64,000 nucleotides of DNA, taken from contig NZ_CP048630.1 of the NCBI RefSeq assembly GCF_010669125.1, positions 992,001 to 1,056,000 on the forward strand, in the 5' to 3' direction. Positions 45,348 to 55,544 of the stretch are shown piece by piece (the first letter of the stretch is position 1; each line of letters starts with the position of its first letter). This DNA comes from Ancylobacter pratisalsi (GTDB lineage Bacteria > Pseudomonadota > Alphaproteobacteria > Rhizobiales > Xanthobacteraceae). The translations under genes were made by a program, and so were the position numbers. The notes under the pieces were generated by a model that worked only from the letters and a program-made list of their open reading frames with translations, had not been told where the DNA came from and did not search any database.

Positions 45348-47384
45348 TCATACGATGCCGGCGGCGTTGACAATCAGGTCGATCGCCTTGATGCCGACGA
45401 AGGGAACGATCAACCCGCCAAGGCCATAGACGAGAAGGTTGCGGCGCAGGAGGCTCGCCGCCGTGGCGGGTTGGTACTTCACGCCGCGCAGCGCCAGCGG
45501 AATCAACGCGATGATGATCAGCGCGTTGAAGATGACGGCCGACAGGATCGCACTGCCGGGGCTGCCGAGGTGCATGATGTTGAGCGCGTCGAGTGCCGGA
45601 TAGGCGGTGACGAACAGCGCGGGCAGGATGGCGAAATACTTCGCCACATCGTTGGCGAGCGAGAAGGTCGTCAGCGAACCGCGACTGATCAGCAGTTGCT
45701 TGCCCACCAGCACGATCTCGATCAGCTTGGTCGGGTCGCTGTCGAGGTCGATCAGGTTGCCTGCTTCCTTGGCGGCTGGCGTGCCAGTGTTCATGGCGAC
45801 GCCGACGTCGGCCTGGGCGAGCGCTGGGGCGTCGTTCGAGCCGTCGCCGCACATGGCGACGAGCTTGCCCAGTGCCTGCTCCCTGCGGATCAACTCGAGC
45901 TTCTTTTGCGGGGTGGCTTCGGCGAGGAAGTCATCGACGCCAGCTTCGGCCGCAATCGCCGCGGCAGTCAGTGGATTGTCGCCGGTGATCATCACCGTAC
46001 GAACGCCCATGCGACGCAGTTCGGCGAAACGCTCGCGAATGCCGGGCTTGACGATGTCCTTCAGATGAATGACCCCCAGCACGGCCTTGTCGCGCGCGAC
46101 GAGAAGAGGCGTGCCGCCGGACTTGGCGATGCCTTCGACGACGGCGCGCAATTCCGGCGTCGCGACGAGCCCGCACCAGGTGAGGATGGCATCGGCAGCG
46201 CCCTTGCGGAGCCGCACACCGTCCTTCAGGTCCGCGCCCGAGATGCGGGTGTTGGCCGAAAAGGGGATCGTGTCCACAATGGCGTCGGACCCATCGAACG
46301 CCCTGCCGAGCTGCCTGCGGGCTAAATCGACGATCGACCGGCCTTCGGGAGTCTCGTCGGCGAGCGAGGCGAGCAAGGCGGCCTCGGCCATCTCGCTCCG
46401 CGATATCCCCGGCAGGGTCTCGAAGGCATCGGCCTGTCGTGCGCCGTAAGTGATGGTGCCGGTCTTGTCGAGAAGCAGGACGTCGACGTCGCCCGCCGCC
46501 TCCACCGCCCGGCCGGACTTGGCGATGACGTTCGACTTCACCAGCCGGTCCATGCCGGCGATACCGATCGCCGAGAGGAGGCCGCCGATGGTGGTCGGGA
46601 TCAGTGTCACCAGCAGGGCGATCAGGAATACGACCGAAACGGCCGCTCCGGAGTACATCACGAAAGGCTCAAGCGTAACGACCACGATCAGGAAGATGAT
46701 CGTCATACCCGCGAGCAGGATGTTGAGAGCGATCTCGTTAGGGGTCTTCTGGCGTTCCGCGCCCTCGACCATCGCGATCATGCGGTCGAGGAAGCTCTCA
46801 CCTGGCTTCGAGGTGATCTTCACCTTGATCCAGTCGGACACCACGCGTGTGCCGCCCGTCACTGCCGACCGGTCGCCGCCCGCCTCACGGATCACCGAAG
46901 CCGATTCGCCCGTGATCGCGCTCTCGTCGACGGAGGCGATGCCCTCGACGATCTCGCCGTCTGCCGGCACGATGTCGTCGACCTTCACCAGGACGAGTTC
47001 GCCCGGTTTGAGGGAGCGGCTCGAAACCGTTTCATATGTCTCGGCCGTGATCGAGGCGAGCTTGTGCGCCGGGGTCTCGGACTGGGTGGCGCGCAGCGTG
47101 TCGGCCCGGGCCTTGCCGCGTCCTTCCGCCATCGCTTCTGCGAAATTGGCAAAGTAGACGGTGAACCAGAGCCACGCCGCGATCTGTCCGACCACGGCCG
47201 CGGTGTCGGCGCCAAGGAAGAGGTCGCGGAGGAAGAGCAGCGTCGACAGTGCCGCCACGACCTCGGTGACGAACATGACGGGGTTCTTCGCCATGACACG
47301 GGGGTCGAGCTTGGCGAGCGCTGCGGTGAGCGCCGGAGCGGTGACGCGCCAGTCGAAGAGGGAAATGTCGGGTTTCTTGCGCAT
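45348..47384 (-). CDS. kdpB: Potassium-transporting P-type ATPase subunit KdpB
   Basis: 678 residues, full length for the catalytic subunit. Seen are the TGES actuator motif ([17 protein letters not shown]), the phosphorylation site ([13 protein letters not shown]), the KGA nucleotide site ([10 protein letters not shown]) and the hinge ([18 protein letters not shown]). It hydrolyses ATP to drive high-affinity potassium uptake through KdpA. No damage is seen, in contrast to the P-type ATPase at 33 kb. Confidence 0.98.
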   Translation of the reverse strand: MRKKPDISLFDWRVTAPALTAALAKLDPRVMAKNPVMFVTEVVAALSTLLFLRDLFLGADTAAVVGQIAAWLWFTVYFANFAEAMAEGRGKARADTLRATQSETPAHKLASITAETYETVSSRSLKPGELVLVKVDDIVPADGEIVEGIASVDESAITGESASVIREAGGDRSAVTGGTRVVSDWIKVKITSKPGESFLDRMIAMVEGAERQKTPNEIALNILLAGMTIIFLIVVVTLEPFVMYSGAAVSVVFLIALLVTLIPTTIGGLLSAIGIAGMDRLVKSNVIAKSGRAVEAAGDVDVLLLDKTGTITYGARQADAFETLPGISRSEMAEAALLASLADETPEGRSIVDLARRQLGRAFDGSDAIVDTIPFSANTRISGADLKDGVRLRKGAADAILTWCGLVATPELRAVVEGIAKSGGTPLLVARDKAVLGVIHLKDIVKPGIRERFAELRRMGVRTVMITGDNPLTAAAIAAEAGVDDFLAEATPQKKLELIRREQALGKLVAMCGDGSNDAPALAQADVGVAMNTGTPAAKEAGNLIDLDSDPTKLIEIVLVGKQLLISRGSLTTFSLANDVAKYFAILPALFVTAYPALDALNIMHLGSPGSAILSAVIFNALIIIALIPLALRGVKYQPATAASLLRRNLLVYGLGGLIVPFVGIKAIDLIVNAAGIV

Positions 47385-47394
47385 GGGATGTGCC

Positions 47395-49101
47395 TCAAAA
47401 CGTTTGTCCGGCGAGCATCGAGACTTGCTCGGCGATCGGACCCAGCGCCAGCGCCGGGAAGAAAGTCAGTCCGCCGAAGATCAGGATCACGGCGACCAGG
47501 AGGGTGATGAAGAGTGGTCCGTGCGTCGGGAAAGTGCCGCTCGAAGGCGGCGCGGATTTCTTCGCCGCCAGCGAACCGGCTACGGCCAGCATCGGCACGA
47601 TGTAGACGAAGCGGCCGAGCAGCATGGCGATGCCCTGCATGGTGTTGTGATAGGGCACGTTGGCGCCGAATCCGGCGAAGGCCGAGCCGTTGTTGCCGGT
47701 CGCCGACGAGTAAGCATAGAGGATCTCCGACAGGCCGTGCGGTCCTGCATCCTGCAGTGACGACAGCGAAATCGGCAGTACGGCGGCAAGCGCGCCGAGA
47801 CCCAGTACGCCGATCGGCATGACCAGGAAGGCGATGACGGAGAGCTTGACCTCGCGCGCCTCGATCTTCTTGCCGAGATATTCCGGCGTGCGGCCGACCA
47901 TCAGGCCGGCGAGGAAAACGGTAAGCACGACAAAGGACAGCATGCCGTAGAAGCCGGAGCCGACGCCGCCGAACACCACCTCGCCGATCTGCATCAGAAG
48001 CATCGGGGCGAGTGCGCCGAGCGGCATGAAGCTATCGTGCATGGCGTTGACGGAACCGTTGGATGCCGCGGTCGTCGCGGTGGCCCAGAGCGCCGAATTG
48101 CCGACGCCGAAGCGGACCTCCTTGCCTTCCATGTTGCCGGCCGACTGCTCGACGGGAAGCGAAGCGAAGGCGGGGTTGCCGGAGACTTCGGAACCATAGG
48201 TGAGCGCAAGCGCGCCGAGAAAAAGGATGCCCATCGCCGCGAAGATCGCGACACCTTGGCGCATGTCGCGGACCATCTTCCCGAACATGAAGCAGAAGGC
48301 GGCCGGAATCAGGAGGATCGACAACATCTCGACGAGGTTGGAGAGCGGCGTCGGATTTTCGTAGGGCACCGACGAGTTGGCGTTGAAGAACCCTCCGCCA
48401 TTGGTGCCGAGCTGCTTGATGGCGATCTGCGAGGCCGCCGGCCCCTGCGCAATGGTCTGCTGGGCGCCTTCGACGGTGGTCGCCGAGACATAGGCCATCA
48501 GGTTCTGCGGCACGCCCTCCCAGACCAGGAACAGCGTCAGCAGGATCGACATCGGCAGAAGTAAGTAGAGGACCGACCGGGTCAGGTCGACCCAGAAATT
48601 GCCGAGTGCCTTCTGCTCGCGGGCGAAGAAGCCGCGTATGATCGCCGCGCACACCGCCATGCCGACGCCGGCCGAGAGGAAATTCTGTACCGTCAGGCCG
48701 GCCATCTGACTGAAGTAGGACATGGTTGTCTCGCCGCCATAGGCCTGCCAGTTGGTGTTGGTCGTGAACGACACGGCCGTGTTGAAGGCAAGCTCCGGCG
48801 AAAGCGGCCCGAGACCTGCCGGATTGAGCGGCAGCAGGTGCTGGATGCGAAGGATCGCGTAAAGCAGCGCCCAGGAACCGAGGCTAAAGGTGAGCACCGA
48901 GAGCGCATAACGCGTCCAGTGCTGGCTTTGGTCCGGCCTGATGCCCGCCAGCGCGAAGAACCCGCGCTCGACGGGTGCAAGGACCGGCGAGAGCCATGTG
49001 CTGCCGCCTTCAAAGACACGGGCGAGATAGAGGCCGAGGGGCCAGGCAAGTGCAGTGACGAGTGCTGCGTAGAGAACGAACTGGAGAATGTCGGGTGCCA
49101 T
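47395..49101 (-). CDS. kdpA: Potassium-transporting ATPase channel subunit KdpA
   Basis: 568-residue membrane protein with about ten spans, the normal size. Four degenerate channel-like repeats are visible, for example [34 protein letters not shown] and [15 protein letters not shown], which line the potassium pore. It selects and passes K+ in the KdpFABC complex. Eleven bases separate it from kdpB. Confidence 0.98.
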   Translation of the reverse strand: MAPDILQFVLYAALVTALAWPLGLYLARVFEGGSTWLSPVLAPVERGFFALAGIRPDQSQHWTRYALSVLTFSLGSWALLYAILRIQHLLPLNPAGLGPLSPELAFNTAVSFTTNTNWQAYGGETTMSYFSQMAGLTVQNFLSAGVGMAVCAAIIRGFFAREQKALGNFWVDLTRSVLYLLLPMSILLTLFLVWEGVPQNLMAYVSATTVEGAQQTIAQGPAASQIAIKQLGTNGGGFFNANSSVPYENPTPLSNLVEMLSILLIPAAFCFMFGKMVRDMRQGVAIFAAMGILFLGALALTYGSEVSGNPAFASLPVEQSAGNMEGKEVRFGVGNSALWATATTAASNGSVNAMHDSFMPLGALAPMLLMQIGEVVFGGVGSGFYGMLSFVVLTVFLAGLMVGRTPEYLGKKIEAREVKLSVIAFLVMPIGVLGLGALAAVLPISLSSLQDAGPHGLSEILYAYSSATGNNGSAFAGFGANVPYHNTMQGIAMLLGRFVYIVPMLAVAGSLAAKKSAPPSSGTFPTHGPLFITLLVAVILIFGGLTFFPALALGPIAEQVSMLAGQTF

Positions 49102-49122
49102 GAGACGTGTCCTTGCGCGCGA

Positions 49123-49212
49123 TCAGAACCGCTCGGGTCGCGCCAGCGCGTAAGCGAGATAGACGAGGAGGAGAGCGGCAACCGCGCCGCCGACGAGGAG
49201 GTCGAAGGCCAT
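49123..49212 (-). CDS. kdpF: KdpF, small membrane subunit of the potassium ATPase
   Basis: A 29-residue peptide (MAFDLLVGGAVAALLLVY, then LAYALARPERF) that is almost one hydrophobic helix ending in the L-x-x-PE-x-F pattern of KdpF. It lies 21 bp upstream of kdpA, the usual place, and stabilises the complex. Confidence 0.9.
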   Translation of the reverse strand: MAFDLLVGGAVAALLLVYLAYALARPERF

Positions 49213-49221
49213 GGCGTTACC

Positions 49222-49305
49222 TCAGAGCCGCTCGAGCAGGCGGACGGAGGCAGCGGCCGCGACGAAGAAGCTGGCGGCCAGCGCAATGTAGAGGATGTCG
49301 AGCAT
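49222..49305 (-). CDS. 27-residue single-span peptide at the head of the kdp operon
   Basis: Starts at an ATG at 49305 and encodes MLDILYIALAASFFVAAA followed by SVRLLERL: one hydrophobic helix with a charged tail. It ends nine bases before kdpF. Similar small open frames at this position occur in other kdp operons as far as I recall, which suggests a real but unnamed small membrane protein. Function unknown. Confidence 0.6.
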   Translation of the reverse strand: MLDILYIALAASFFVAAAASVRLLERL

Positions 49306-49453
49306 GGAACGCTCCGTGTTGTCAGGAGCTTCCTATCTATAGCGCAGAAGCATCAACGCGCGATGTGCCATCGACGGGATCGGCGTAAACAACGCGTAAA
49401 CGCAGTCGGGAAGATAAACGCTCCGCGGAAAAGGTCGGGATTATCGACAGCTA

Positions 49454-49488
49454 CCACGGAGTGTAACGAGAGATGTCTACCTCCGTGG
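49454..49488. other. Inverted repeat next to the recombinase-end copy
   Basis: CCACGGAG and CTCCGTGG are separated by 19 bases and lie 15 bp from the right 58-bp repeat. The left repeat also has a hairpin next to it (25367-25396), at a similar distance but with different sequence. Confidence 0.35.
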
Positions 49489-49502
49489 CCGCGGAACTCC
49501 CT

Positions 49503-49560
49503 AGATTTCAGTCCGCTCAGCCAGGAGGAGCGCGTCCTCCACATCGACGCCAAGATAGCG
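49503..49560. repeat. 58-bp direct repeat, right copy (recombinase 3'-end remnant)
   Basis: Same orientation and 57 of 58 bases identical to 25405-25462. On the minus strand it still encodes the recombinase C-terminus (VDVEDALLLAERTEI, with stop), but no catalytic part is attached here. Homology stops sharply at 49560. Confidence 0.85.
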
Positions 49561-49603
49561 TTGATCTGATCTGATCCTCCTCCAGCTTCCGGCGGTCCAG
49601 AAA

Positions 49604-49804
49604 ATGGTCTCGGATCATGACGCCGCCACTCTCATCGCGCTCGATGAACGCATTGCCATCCTGCGCAGCAATCTGTCGGAGCTGACCGAGCAGGCCGTCG
49701 CCTATTCCGGCGCCGCCGACGAGGACCTCGCCGCCGAGCGAATGGCGCAACAGCAGCAGCTGCTCGACGAGCTGCTGAAACAGCGCGAGCAGCTGGCGCG
49801 GTAA
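49604..49804 (+). CDS. Small coiled-coil protein of unknown function
   Basis: 66 residues, very rich in Leu, Glu, Gln and Ala (LDERIAILRSNLSELTEQ, then QQQLLDELLKQREQLAR), predicted as one long helix or helical hairpin. No membrane segment or signal. Codon use looks like a real gene. It is convergent with the sensor kinase gene 16 bp away. Function unknown. Confidence 0.6.
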   Translation: MVSDHDAATLIALDERIAILRSNLSELTEQAVAYSGAADEDLAAERMAQQQQLLDELLKQREQLAR

Positions 49805-49820
49805 AGTCACACGCGGCGGA

Positions 49821-51539
49821 TCAGTGCTTGGTCGGGGTTGTGAAGCCCTGCGGCGAATCCCCCAATTTCCGGCTCAGTTCGCCGGCGGCGATAGTGGAGC
49901 TGGCCATGGGGTCTTTCGCCCGGCCAACGTCACCCAGGGGGTGACGTTGCGTGGTGTCGGCGATGCGCACCTCCGTCGGCACGGTGAAGCAGACGGCCGC
50001 GCCCATGCCGATATTGTTTTCGGCCCGGATCGCGCCGCCATGGGCCTCGACGATGGAGCGGCAAATAGCGAGCCCCATCCCCATGCCGTTGGCCTTCGTG
50101 GTGTGGAAGGGCTGGAAGATCTCGTTGGGATTTTCCAGCGCGATGCCGGTGCCATTGTCGCGCACTTCGATATTCACCATCTGATTCGGTGCCATGCTCA
50201 GCGAGATGACGACCTCGCGAGGCCGGCCGTCGATTTTGTCCATGGCCTGGATCGCATTGAGCACCAGGTTCACCACCACCTGCTGAATCTGCACACGATT
50301 GGCGAAGGCCACCGGCAATCCCGGCTCGACCAGCTCGCGTATATGGGTGGCGTGGGCGTTCGCCTCGCGTTGCAGCATGCGGACGGATTCCGCGATGAGG
50401 CCCGCCAGATCGAACGGCTCCGGCTCGGGCGTGTCCTTGCGTGCCAGAGAGCGGACGCGGGCCAGGATTTCCGACGCCCGCGTGCTGTTGGCGACGACGC
50501 CATCGAGGCACAGCCCGACCTCGGTGAGGTCGGGGGTGGGGGCCGCGAGCCATCTCTTGGCGGATTCGCCATAGGTCTTGATCGCCGCCAGCGGCTGGCT
50601 GACCTCATGGGCGATGGAGGCAGAAAGCTGCCCGAGGGTGGAGACGCGCGCGGCATGGGCGAGATCGGCGGCGGCCTGCTCCAGCTTGGCGCGCGCTTGG
50701 TTGTGATCGGTCACGTCGATGGCGGTGATCAGCACGCGCGACCATTCGCTCTGCCCCTGCAACAGCGTGGCGCGCCAGAGCACGTCGATCACCTTGCCCT
50801 TCGCGGTACGGAACTGCGTTTCGACTTCCCGCATCTGCCCGCCCTCCAGGAAGGTGGCGAAGATTTCGGCGAGGGCGGCTTCGGTCGAGGGCATATAATG
50901 GGCGACGAAGGTCTTGCCGGCCATGGCGTCGGGAGAGTCGGTGCCGAACAGGCGGGCGGTTGCCTTGTTGGCGATGTGCGTCGAGCCCAGATTGCGCAGA
51001 ACCGAGATTGCGTCGGTGCTGGCCCTGAGCGATTCCGACGTGATGCCGGTGGCCCGCATATGAGCAAAGACGCGGGTCCAGTCTGATTCCCAGATCGAGA
51101 CCGGCGATTGATGGAAGATCGCGGAGTAACGCTCTTCCGAAATGCGGCGCGCCTCATGAGCCTCCCGCTCAGCGGCAATCAAAGGGGCGGTCTGCAGGCT
51201 TAGCCGGAAGGCGAGCGCGGTCACGCAGGCGATCACCAGGTCGCTGATGATGAGATCGGGCGCCGCATGCGGATTCGCCGCCGTGACCGGCGAGATGAAA
51301 TAGGCAATCACCGTCAGGATCAGACAGGCCGCACCCGCGGGAACAACCAGCTTTTGCAGGCCGCCTCCGGCGATGATCACCACGACGATCATGTAGAGCG
51401 CCGCGATTGCGCTGTGAACGGGAAGCCAAAGGTCCGCGATGAACACCACGCCTGCGGCCGCCATGGCGGCCGCCAGATAGACGATCTTATCGGCACCTTC
51501 CAGCCTTCTTGACACGCTCTGCGCATCCGTCACGGGCAC
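49821..51539 (-). CDS. Orphan membrane sensor histidine kinase with PAS domain
   Basis: 572 residues. The first 120 have four hydrophobic segments, then a PAS domain (SAIFHQSPVSIWESD, and the second half VETQFRTAKGKVIDVLWRATLL). The kinase core has the His box SASIAHEVSQPLAAIKTY, N box VVNLVLNAIQAMD, and GMGMGLAICRSIVEAHGG, as in FixL/DctB-type kinases. The tail after the kinase is 50 residues without a known domain. No response regulator gene is adjacent, so its partner is elsewhere. Its signal is unknown. Confidence 0.9.
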   Translation of the reverse strand: MPVTDAQSVSRRLEGADKIVYLAAAMAAAGVVFIADLWLPVHSAIAALYMIVVVIIAGGGLQKLVVPAGAACLILTVIAYFISPVTAANPHAAPDLIISDLVIACVTALAFRLSLQTAPLIAAEREAHEARRISEERYSAIFHQSPVSIWESDWTRVFAHMRATGITSESLRASTDAISVLRNLGSTHIANKATARLFGTDSPDAMAGKTFVAHYMPSTEAALAEIFATFLEGGQMREVETQFRTAKGKVIDVLWRATLLQGQSEWSRVLITAIDVTDHNQARAKLEQAAADLAHAARVSTLGQLSASIAHEVSQPLAAIKTYGESAKRWLAAPTPDLTEVGLCLDGVVANSTRASEILARVRSLARKDTPEPEPFDLAGLIAESVRMLQREANAHATHIRELVEPGLPVAFANRVQIQQVVVNLVLNAIQAMDKIDGRPREVVISLSMAPNQMVNIEVRDNGTGIALENPNEIFQPFHTTKANGMGMGLAICRSIVEAHGGAIRAENNIGMGAAVCFTVPTEVRIADTTQRHPLGDVGRAKDPMASSTIAAGELSRKLGDSPQGFTTPTKH

Positions 51540-51767
51540 GGCTCCCTATCCCTCAAATCGGTCGAATACGACATCTGCAACCGCTATCACGTCTATAATC
51601 CGGGCAATCTGGTTGCCTGTCTTGAACGCCTGTGCCCAATCCGTACGAGAGTTTCGGTTGCATGTGAGCGAAGCGGCAGCCTAAGCCTACAGTAGGCGAG
51701 CGGAACCGGGCGATCCAAATCGTCTTTCTACTTCAATGGATTAGACCCGGGTGGAGGAGAGCGCATC

Positions 51768-52640
51768 ATGTATGGGATGAGCAGCCACGAGGTAAAACCA
51801 TGGACCGATGGCAGCTTCCGTACCAGCGACGGGGTGTTGCTGCACACTCTGACGGCCGGAACCGGCAGGCCCGTCATTCTCATCCCCGGATGGTCGCAAA
51901 CCGCGGAAGAATGGAAATTCCAGATCGAAAGCCTGAGCGCGACGCACCGTGTCATCGCGGTTGACATGCGGGGGCACGGGCTCAGTGAAAAGCCGGATCA
52001 TGGCTATCGAATTTCGCGTCTGGCCACCGATCTGGACGACTTGATCCGGGCTCACAACCTAAACGACGTCACGCTGATCGGGCACTCAATGGGGGCATCG
52101 GTTATCTGGAGCTATCTCGAGCAGTTTGGCGACGCAAACATCGATCGCATGGTGTTCGTTGATCAGGCCTCGGCGATTGTTGGCGAACCGGGCTGGTCCG
52201 AGGAAGAGCGCCTCAACGCCGGAGCGATCCTCTCGGCACAGGAGGCCACCGATCTGGTCGAGCGTCTTGCGAAAGATGACGGCTCGCTCAGCCGTTCGTT
52301 TGTAACCGGCATGTTCAGTCGCCATTATCCGGCAAACGATTTTGCCTGGGTACTTGCACAGAATGCCCTGTTGCCACGCACCTATGCGGCACGGCTGCTC
52401 TACGACCATGCCTTCAAGAACTGGCAGGATGTCATAAGGCGCATCAGCCGCCCATGCTTGTGCATAGGCGCCCGCCACAGTATCGTGCCTTGGCAAGCAA
52501 TGCTGGCGATGGGCAGGACCATCCCGGGGGCGCAATCGGTAATATTCGAAGATGAAGATGGCGGATCGCACTTCATGTTTCTTGAAAGCCCCTTGAAATT
52601 CAACTCACTTGTCGAACGATTTATTGAGTTTCGATCTTAG
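51768..52640 (+). CDS. Alpha/beta hydrolase
   Basis: 290-residue cytoplasmic hydrolase. The oxyanion segment VILIPGWSQTAEEW and the nucleophile elbow GHSMGAS are clear; DMRGHGLSEKP and the C-terminal region around GGSHFMFLESP supply the likely acid and His. The best start is the ATG at 51768 with GGAGGAGAG upstream, or a second ATG three codons in (51777). It is monocistronic: AT-rich DNA follows. The substrate (ester, lactone or halide) is not evident. Confidence 0.88.
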   Translation: MYGMSSHEVKPWTDGSFRTSDGVLLHTLTAGTGRPVILIPGWSQTAEEWKFQIESLSATHRVIAVDMRGHGLSEKPDHGYRISRLATDLDDLIRAHNLNDVTLIGHSMGASVIWSYLEQFGDANIDRMVFVDQASAIVGEPGWSEEERLNAGAILSAQEATDLVERLAKDDGSLSRSFVTGMFSRHYPANDFAWVLAQNALLPRTYAARLLYDHAFKNWQDVIRRISRPCLCIGARHSIVPWQAMLAMGRTIPGAQSVIFEDEDGGSHFMFLESPLKFNSLVERFIEFRS

Positions 52641-53269
52641 TTGCGCAATCATGTTATTTAATGATATTATTTCTGATAAAATATATATCCCGGCTCCAGA
52701 TCGGAGTTTTTATTTCTATTCCACTACTCCTCTACGACTCCCCGTTTATCAACAAGTTATTTTTTCAAGTAAATTTGGATTAATCTATTCATGTAAGTAC
52801 TGTGACGGCGGTCCAGTTCAGGCGCGCCTTTTTTCACGCCGATACTTACGGTACGTTGCAGGCCGCCATCAGGCAGTAACGCGGTGATTGCTAGGGCACC
52901 TTTCAGATAATCTGTCACGGGCAATTAGAGCCGCTGCAGCGTTGACGAGCGTCCTTACTCGCGAATATCAACCAAAATGCTGTGTGTCGCCCAGGCCATT
53001 CCGGCGAGGAGGCCGGGGCGAAGCCACCGAAGATCTTCGGAAATATCAGCGCGCCGGCTGTCGGGCCGCTCCGCATGCCGCCGACTGCTTACCTCCCGCT
53101 TACTCCAAGTTGGCTAGCAAGCTGAAGGCCGGGTCGGCGCTCACATAAGCAATAGATCAGAAACAAGAAAAGTGGCGCGCCGACGTTGATGAAACTGAGA
53201 ACTACGTCTTCGCTACGGCTCTCTAAAGCCCACAGCCGACCCGAAGCCGAAGGACGCATGCCGACATCT
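52641..53269. other. Gene-free stretch, AT-rich at its left end
   Basis: About 630 bp. From 52650 to 52800 the DNA is clearly AT-rich, then it returns to normal composition. Frames at 52609-52887 and 52888-53148 have no domain and no good ribosome site, so I do not call them. TTCAGGCGCGCC followed by TTTTTTC near 52816-52836 could be a weak terminator for the hydrolase. Confidence 0.4.
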
Positions 53270-54187
53270 TCAAGTGGCAGAGCAGATGCCCTGACGGCCC
53301 GCCATCTCCCGCGCCATTATGAGGAACGCCTTGACGCCCGCCGATAGATTCCGGCGACCGGGGTAATACAGACAAAGCCCGGGATAGGGGGGAGTCCAAT
53401 CGTCCAATACCCGGATCAGGCGACCTGCCTCTATGTCGGCAAGAACGCTCTGCTCCATGAAGTAGCCAATGCCGATATTCTCCAGGACGGCCGTTCGGGC
53501 CAGGCCGGCTTCGTCGAGGATGAGGGGGCCTTGCACGTCGATCTGGACGGCCTCCCCGTCCTTCTCAAAGCGCCAGCGAAAAAGCGCGCCGTCCGGCAGG
53601 CGCACGCGGATGCATCTGTGCTCGAACAGATCTGGCGGAACGCGCGGCCTCTCATGCTGGGCGAAATAGTCGGCCGACCCGACGATGGCGTGGCGCTGCG
53701 GATGCCCGAGCGACAAGGCGATCATGTCCGTGGGCACCAGCCCGGTGACGCGCACGCCGAGATCGAATCCCTCGGCAACGACGTCGACCAATCGCCCCTC
53801 GGTGACCAGATCCACGCTCATGTCGGGGTAGCGACGGATAAATTCGATCACCAGCGGCGAGAGGATGGCGCGGGCGGCAAAAGGCGCCGCGTTGATCCGT
53901 ATGGTTCCCGATGGTGTCTCGCGGTGGGAGCGCACCGCCTCCAGCGCGCCGTGAATGTCCTGCAGCGCCGGTCCCACCTGTTCGACGAACAGCTTGCCGG
54001 CCTCGGTCAATGCCACGCTGCGGGTCGTGCGGTTGAACAGGCGGACGCCGAGGCTCGCCTCGAGTTTACCGATGGCATGGCTGAGCGCGGTGGGGGACAT
54101 GCCAAGATCGATCGCGGCGGCGCGGAAGGTTCCGCGCCGGGCAATCGCGATCACCGCTTCCAGTTCACTCAGGCCAGCACGGTCCAT
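53270..54187 (-). CDS. LysR-family transcriptional regulator
   Basis: 305 residues. The winged helix is canonical ([56 protein letters not shown]), followed by the effector domain ([20 protein letters not shown]). I prefer the ATG at 54187 over the GTG at 54217, since family members begin close to the HTH. It is divergent from the NTF2/SDR pair across 100 bp with a palindrome, so it likely regulates them. Confidence 0.92.
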   Translation of the reverse strand: MDRAGLSELEAVIAIARRGTFRAAAIDLGMSPTALSHAIGKLEASLGVRLFNRTTRSVALTEAGKLFVEQVGPALQDIHGALEAVRSHRETPSGTIRINAAPFAARAILSPLVIEFIRRYPDMSVDLVTEGRLVDVVAEGFDLGVRVTGLVPTDMIALSLGHPQRHAIVGSADYFAQHERPRVPPDLFEHRCIRVRLPDGALFRWRFEKDGEAVQIDVQGPLILDEAGLARTAVLENIGIGYFMEQSVLADIEAGRLIRVLDDWTPPYPGLCLYYPGRRNLSAGVKAFLIMAREMAGRQGICSAT

Positions 54188-54222
54188 TGTCCCGAAAATC
54201 GCAATACAAGATGCCACTTTGT

Positions 54223-54236
54223 CTCACTTATGTGAG
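54223..54236. promoter_or_regulatory. Palindrome between LysR and NTF2 genes
   Basis: CTCAC and GTGAG arms surround TTAT (14 bp), placed between two divergent starts. It is a reasonable LysR-type binding site but short. Confidence 0.45.
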
Positions 54237-54289
54237 TAATCGTCGAGCCCTATTCTGACGATCAGAAATTCCCAGAGAGGAGCCAAACG

Positions 54290-54610
54290 ATGGATATGCC
54301 CGAAAGTGTGAAGGCCTATTTCGACGCCGAACGTCGCAACGACCCCGATGCGCTGGTGGCAGCGTTTGCCGCCGGAGCGGCCGTCAGGGATGAGGGCGCC
54401 GTCCATGAGGGGATCCCCGCAATCCGCAGTTGGTGGGTCGCGGCAAAGAAGAAGACCCACCACGTTACCGCCCCCATCGAGATGTCCGGAAGTGGCGACA
54501 AGGTCTCCGTCTGCGCGCTCGTGTCCGGGGATTTCCCCAACAGCCCGGTGACGCTCGACTTCGCCTTCACCCTCGAGCAGGGCAAAATCGTCGAACTGGA
54601 AATCGGATGA
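54290..54610 (+). CDS. NTF2-like/SnoaL-fold small protein
   Basis: 106 residues: [22 protein letters not shown] at the N-terminus and [19 protein letters not shown] are the helix and strand pattern of the NTF2-like superfamily, found as isomerases, dehydratases or ligand-binding proteins. No signal peptide. GAGAGGAG lies before the ATG. Its stop overlaps the SDR gene start (ATGA), so both act together. Confidence 0.85.
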   Translation: MDMPESVKAYFDAERRNDPDALVAAFAAGAAVRDEGAVHEGIPAIRSWWVAAKKKTHHVTAPIEMSGSGDKVSVCALVSGDFPNSPVTLDFAFTLEQGKIVELEIG

Positions 54611-55389
54611 TGACCGATTTTCTGAACCTGAACGGCAAGCGCGCCCTGATCACTGCGGGAACGAAGGGTGCCGGCGCGGCGACGGTCGAACTGTTCGGCG
54701 CGCTCGGCGCCAGGGTGCTGACGACGGCCCGCTCTCGCCCCGCGGACTTGCCCGAGGAGTTCTTCATCGCGGCGGACCTGACCACCGAGGAGGGCTGCGC
54801 GAGCGTCGCCGAGGCGACCCTTCGGCGCCTGGGCGGCGTGGACATCATCGTCCACATGCTCGGTGGGTCCTCGGCGCCGGGAGGTGGCTTTGCGGCGCTC
54901 ACCGATGCCCTGTGGCAGAAGGAGCTCGATCTTAATCTGCTGCCTGCCGTGCGGCTGGATCGGCAGCTCGTCCCGTGCATGGTCGAGCGCGGAAGCGGCG
55001 TCGTCATTCATGTCTCGTCGATCCAGCGCGTATTGCCGCTCCCGGAATCGACAACGGCCTATGCCGCCGCAAAAGCCGCGCTTTCGACCTACAGCAAGGC
55101 CCTGTCGAAGGAAGTATCCCCGAAGGGCGTCCGCGTGGTTCGCGTCGCCCCGGGCTGGATCGAGACGGAAGCGGCGGTGCGTCTGTCGCAGCGCCTGGCC
55201 GAGCAGGCCGGCACGGACTACGAAGGCGGCAAGAAGATCATAATGGACGCGCTGGGCGGCATTCCGCTCGGCCGCCCGGCCAAGCCGGACGAAGTCGCCA
55301 GCCTCATCGCCTTTCTCGCCTCGGACCGCGCGGCGGCGATAACCGGCACCGAATACGTCATCGATGGCGGCACGGTTCCCACCGCCTAG
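54607..55389 (+). CDS. Short-chain dehydrogenase/reductase (SDR family)
   Basis: 260-residue NAD(P)-dependent oxidoreductase. The cofactor motif is a variant TGxxxGxG (TAGTKGAG), the catalytic Ser is in VVIHVSSIQ and the YxxxK is YAAAK. The C-terminal [21 protein letters not shown] and DGGTVPTA ending is typical. The coupled NTF2-like gene and the divergent LysR regulator suggest an inducible small-molecule oxidation. Substrate unknown. Confidence 0.93.
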   Translation: MMTDFLNLNGKRALITAGTKGAGAATVELFGALGARVLTTARSRPADLPEEFFIAADLTTEEGCASVAEATLRRLGGVDIIVHMLGGSSAPGGGFAALTDALWQKELDLNLLPAVRLDRQLVPCMVERGSGVVIHVSSIQRVLPLPESTTAYAAAKAALSTYSKALSKEVSPKGVRVVRVAPGWIETEAAVRLSQRLAEQAGTDYEGGKKIIMDALGGIPLGRPAKPDEVASLIAFLASDRAAAITGTEYVIDGGTVPTA

Positions 55390-55480
55390 GCCAAGAATCC
55401 AATAGCTTCGATAGAGACGGGCTTCACGGCCCCCGACACCAATGTGAATGCGAATAGCCGAAGAAAATCAGTGCCGGACC

Positions 55481-55506
55481 GGAATAACCGGCGCGGCACG
55501 GAGTCT
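55481..55506 (+). promoter_or_regulatory. ECF-like promoter motif, copy A
   Basis: GGAATAA, 15 bases, then GTCT. The same two blocks with identical spacing occur at 63926-63951 (plus) and 63810-63835 (minus). It lies 38 bp before an ATG (55545) that is preceded by GAAGGAGAA. The bipartite form resembles promoters used by extracytoplasmic-function sigma factors. Confidence 0.6.
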
Positions 55507-55508
55507 AA

Positions 55509-55536
55509 CCTTCAGACGCCGCAGAGGCGTCGAAGG
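55509..55536 (+). promoter_or_regulatory. Hairpin masking a ribosome site after ECF-like motif A
   Basis: CCTTC and GACGCC pair with GGCGTC and GAAGG with one bulged A and a 5-base loop. The right arm ends in the GAAGG of the Shine-Dalgarno for the ATG at 55545. A similar arrangement stands at 63955-63982. Confidence 0.5.
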
Positions 55537-55544
55537 AGAACGCC

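Noticed and set aside
52888..53148. 86-codon plus-strand frame in the gene-free stretch after the hydrolase
   Set aside because: No recognisable sequence, poor start context, and composition unlike neighbouring genes.
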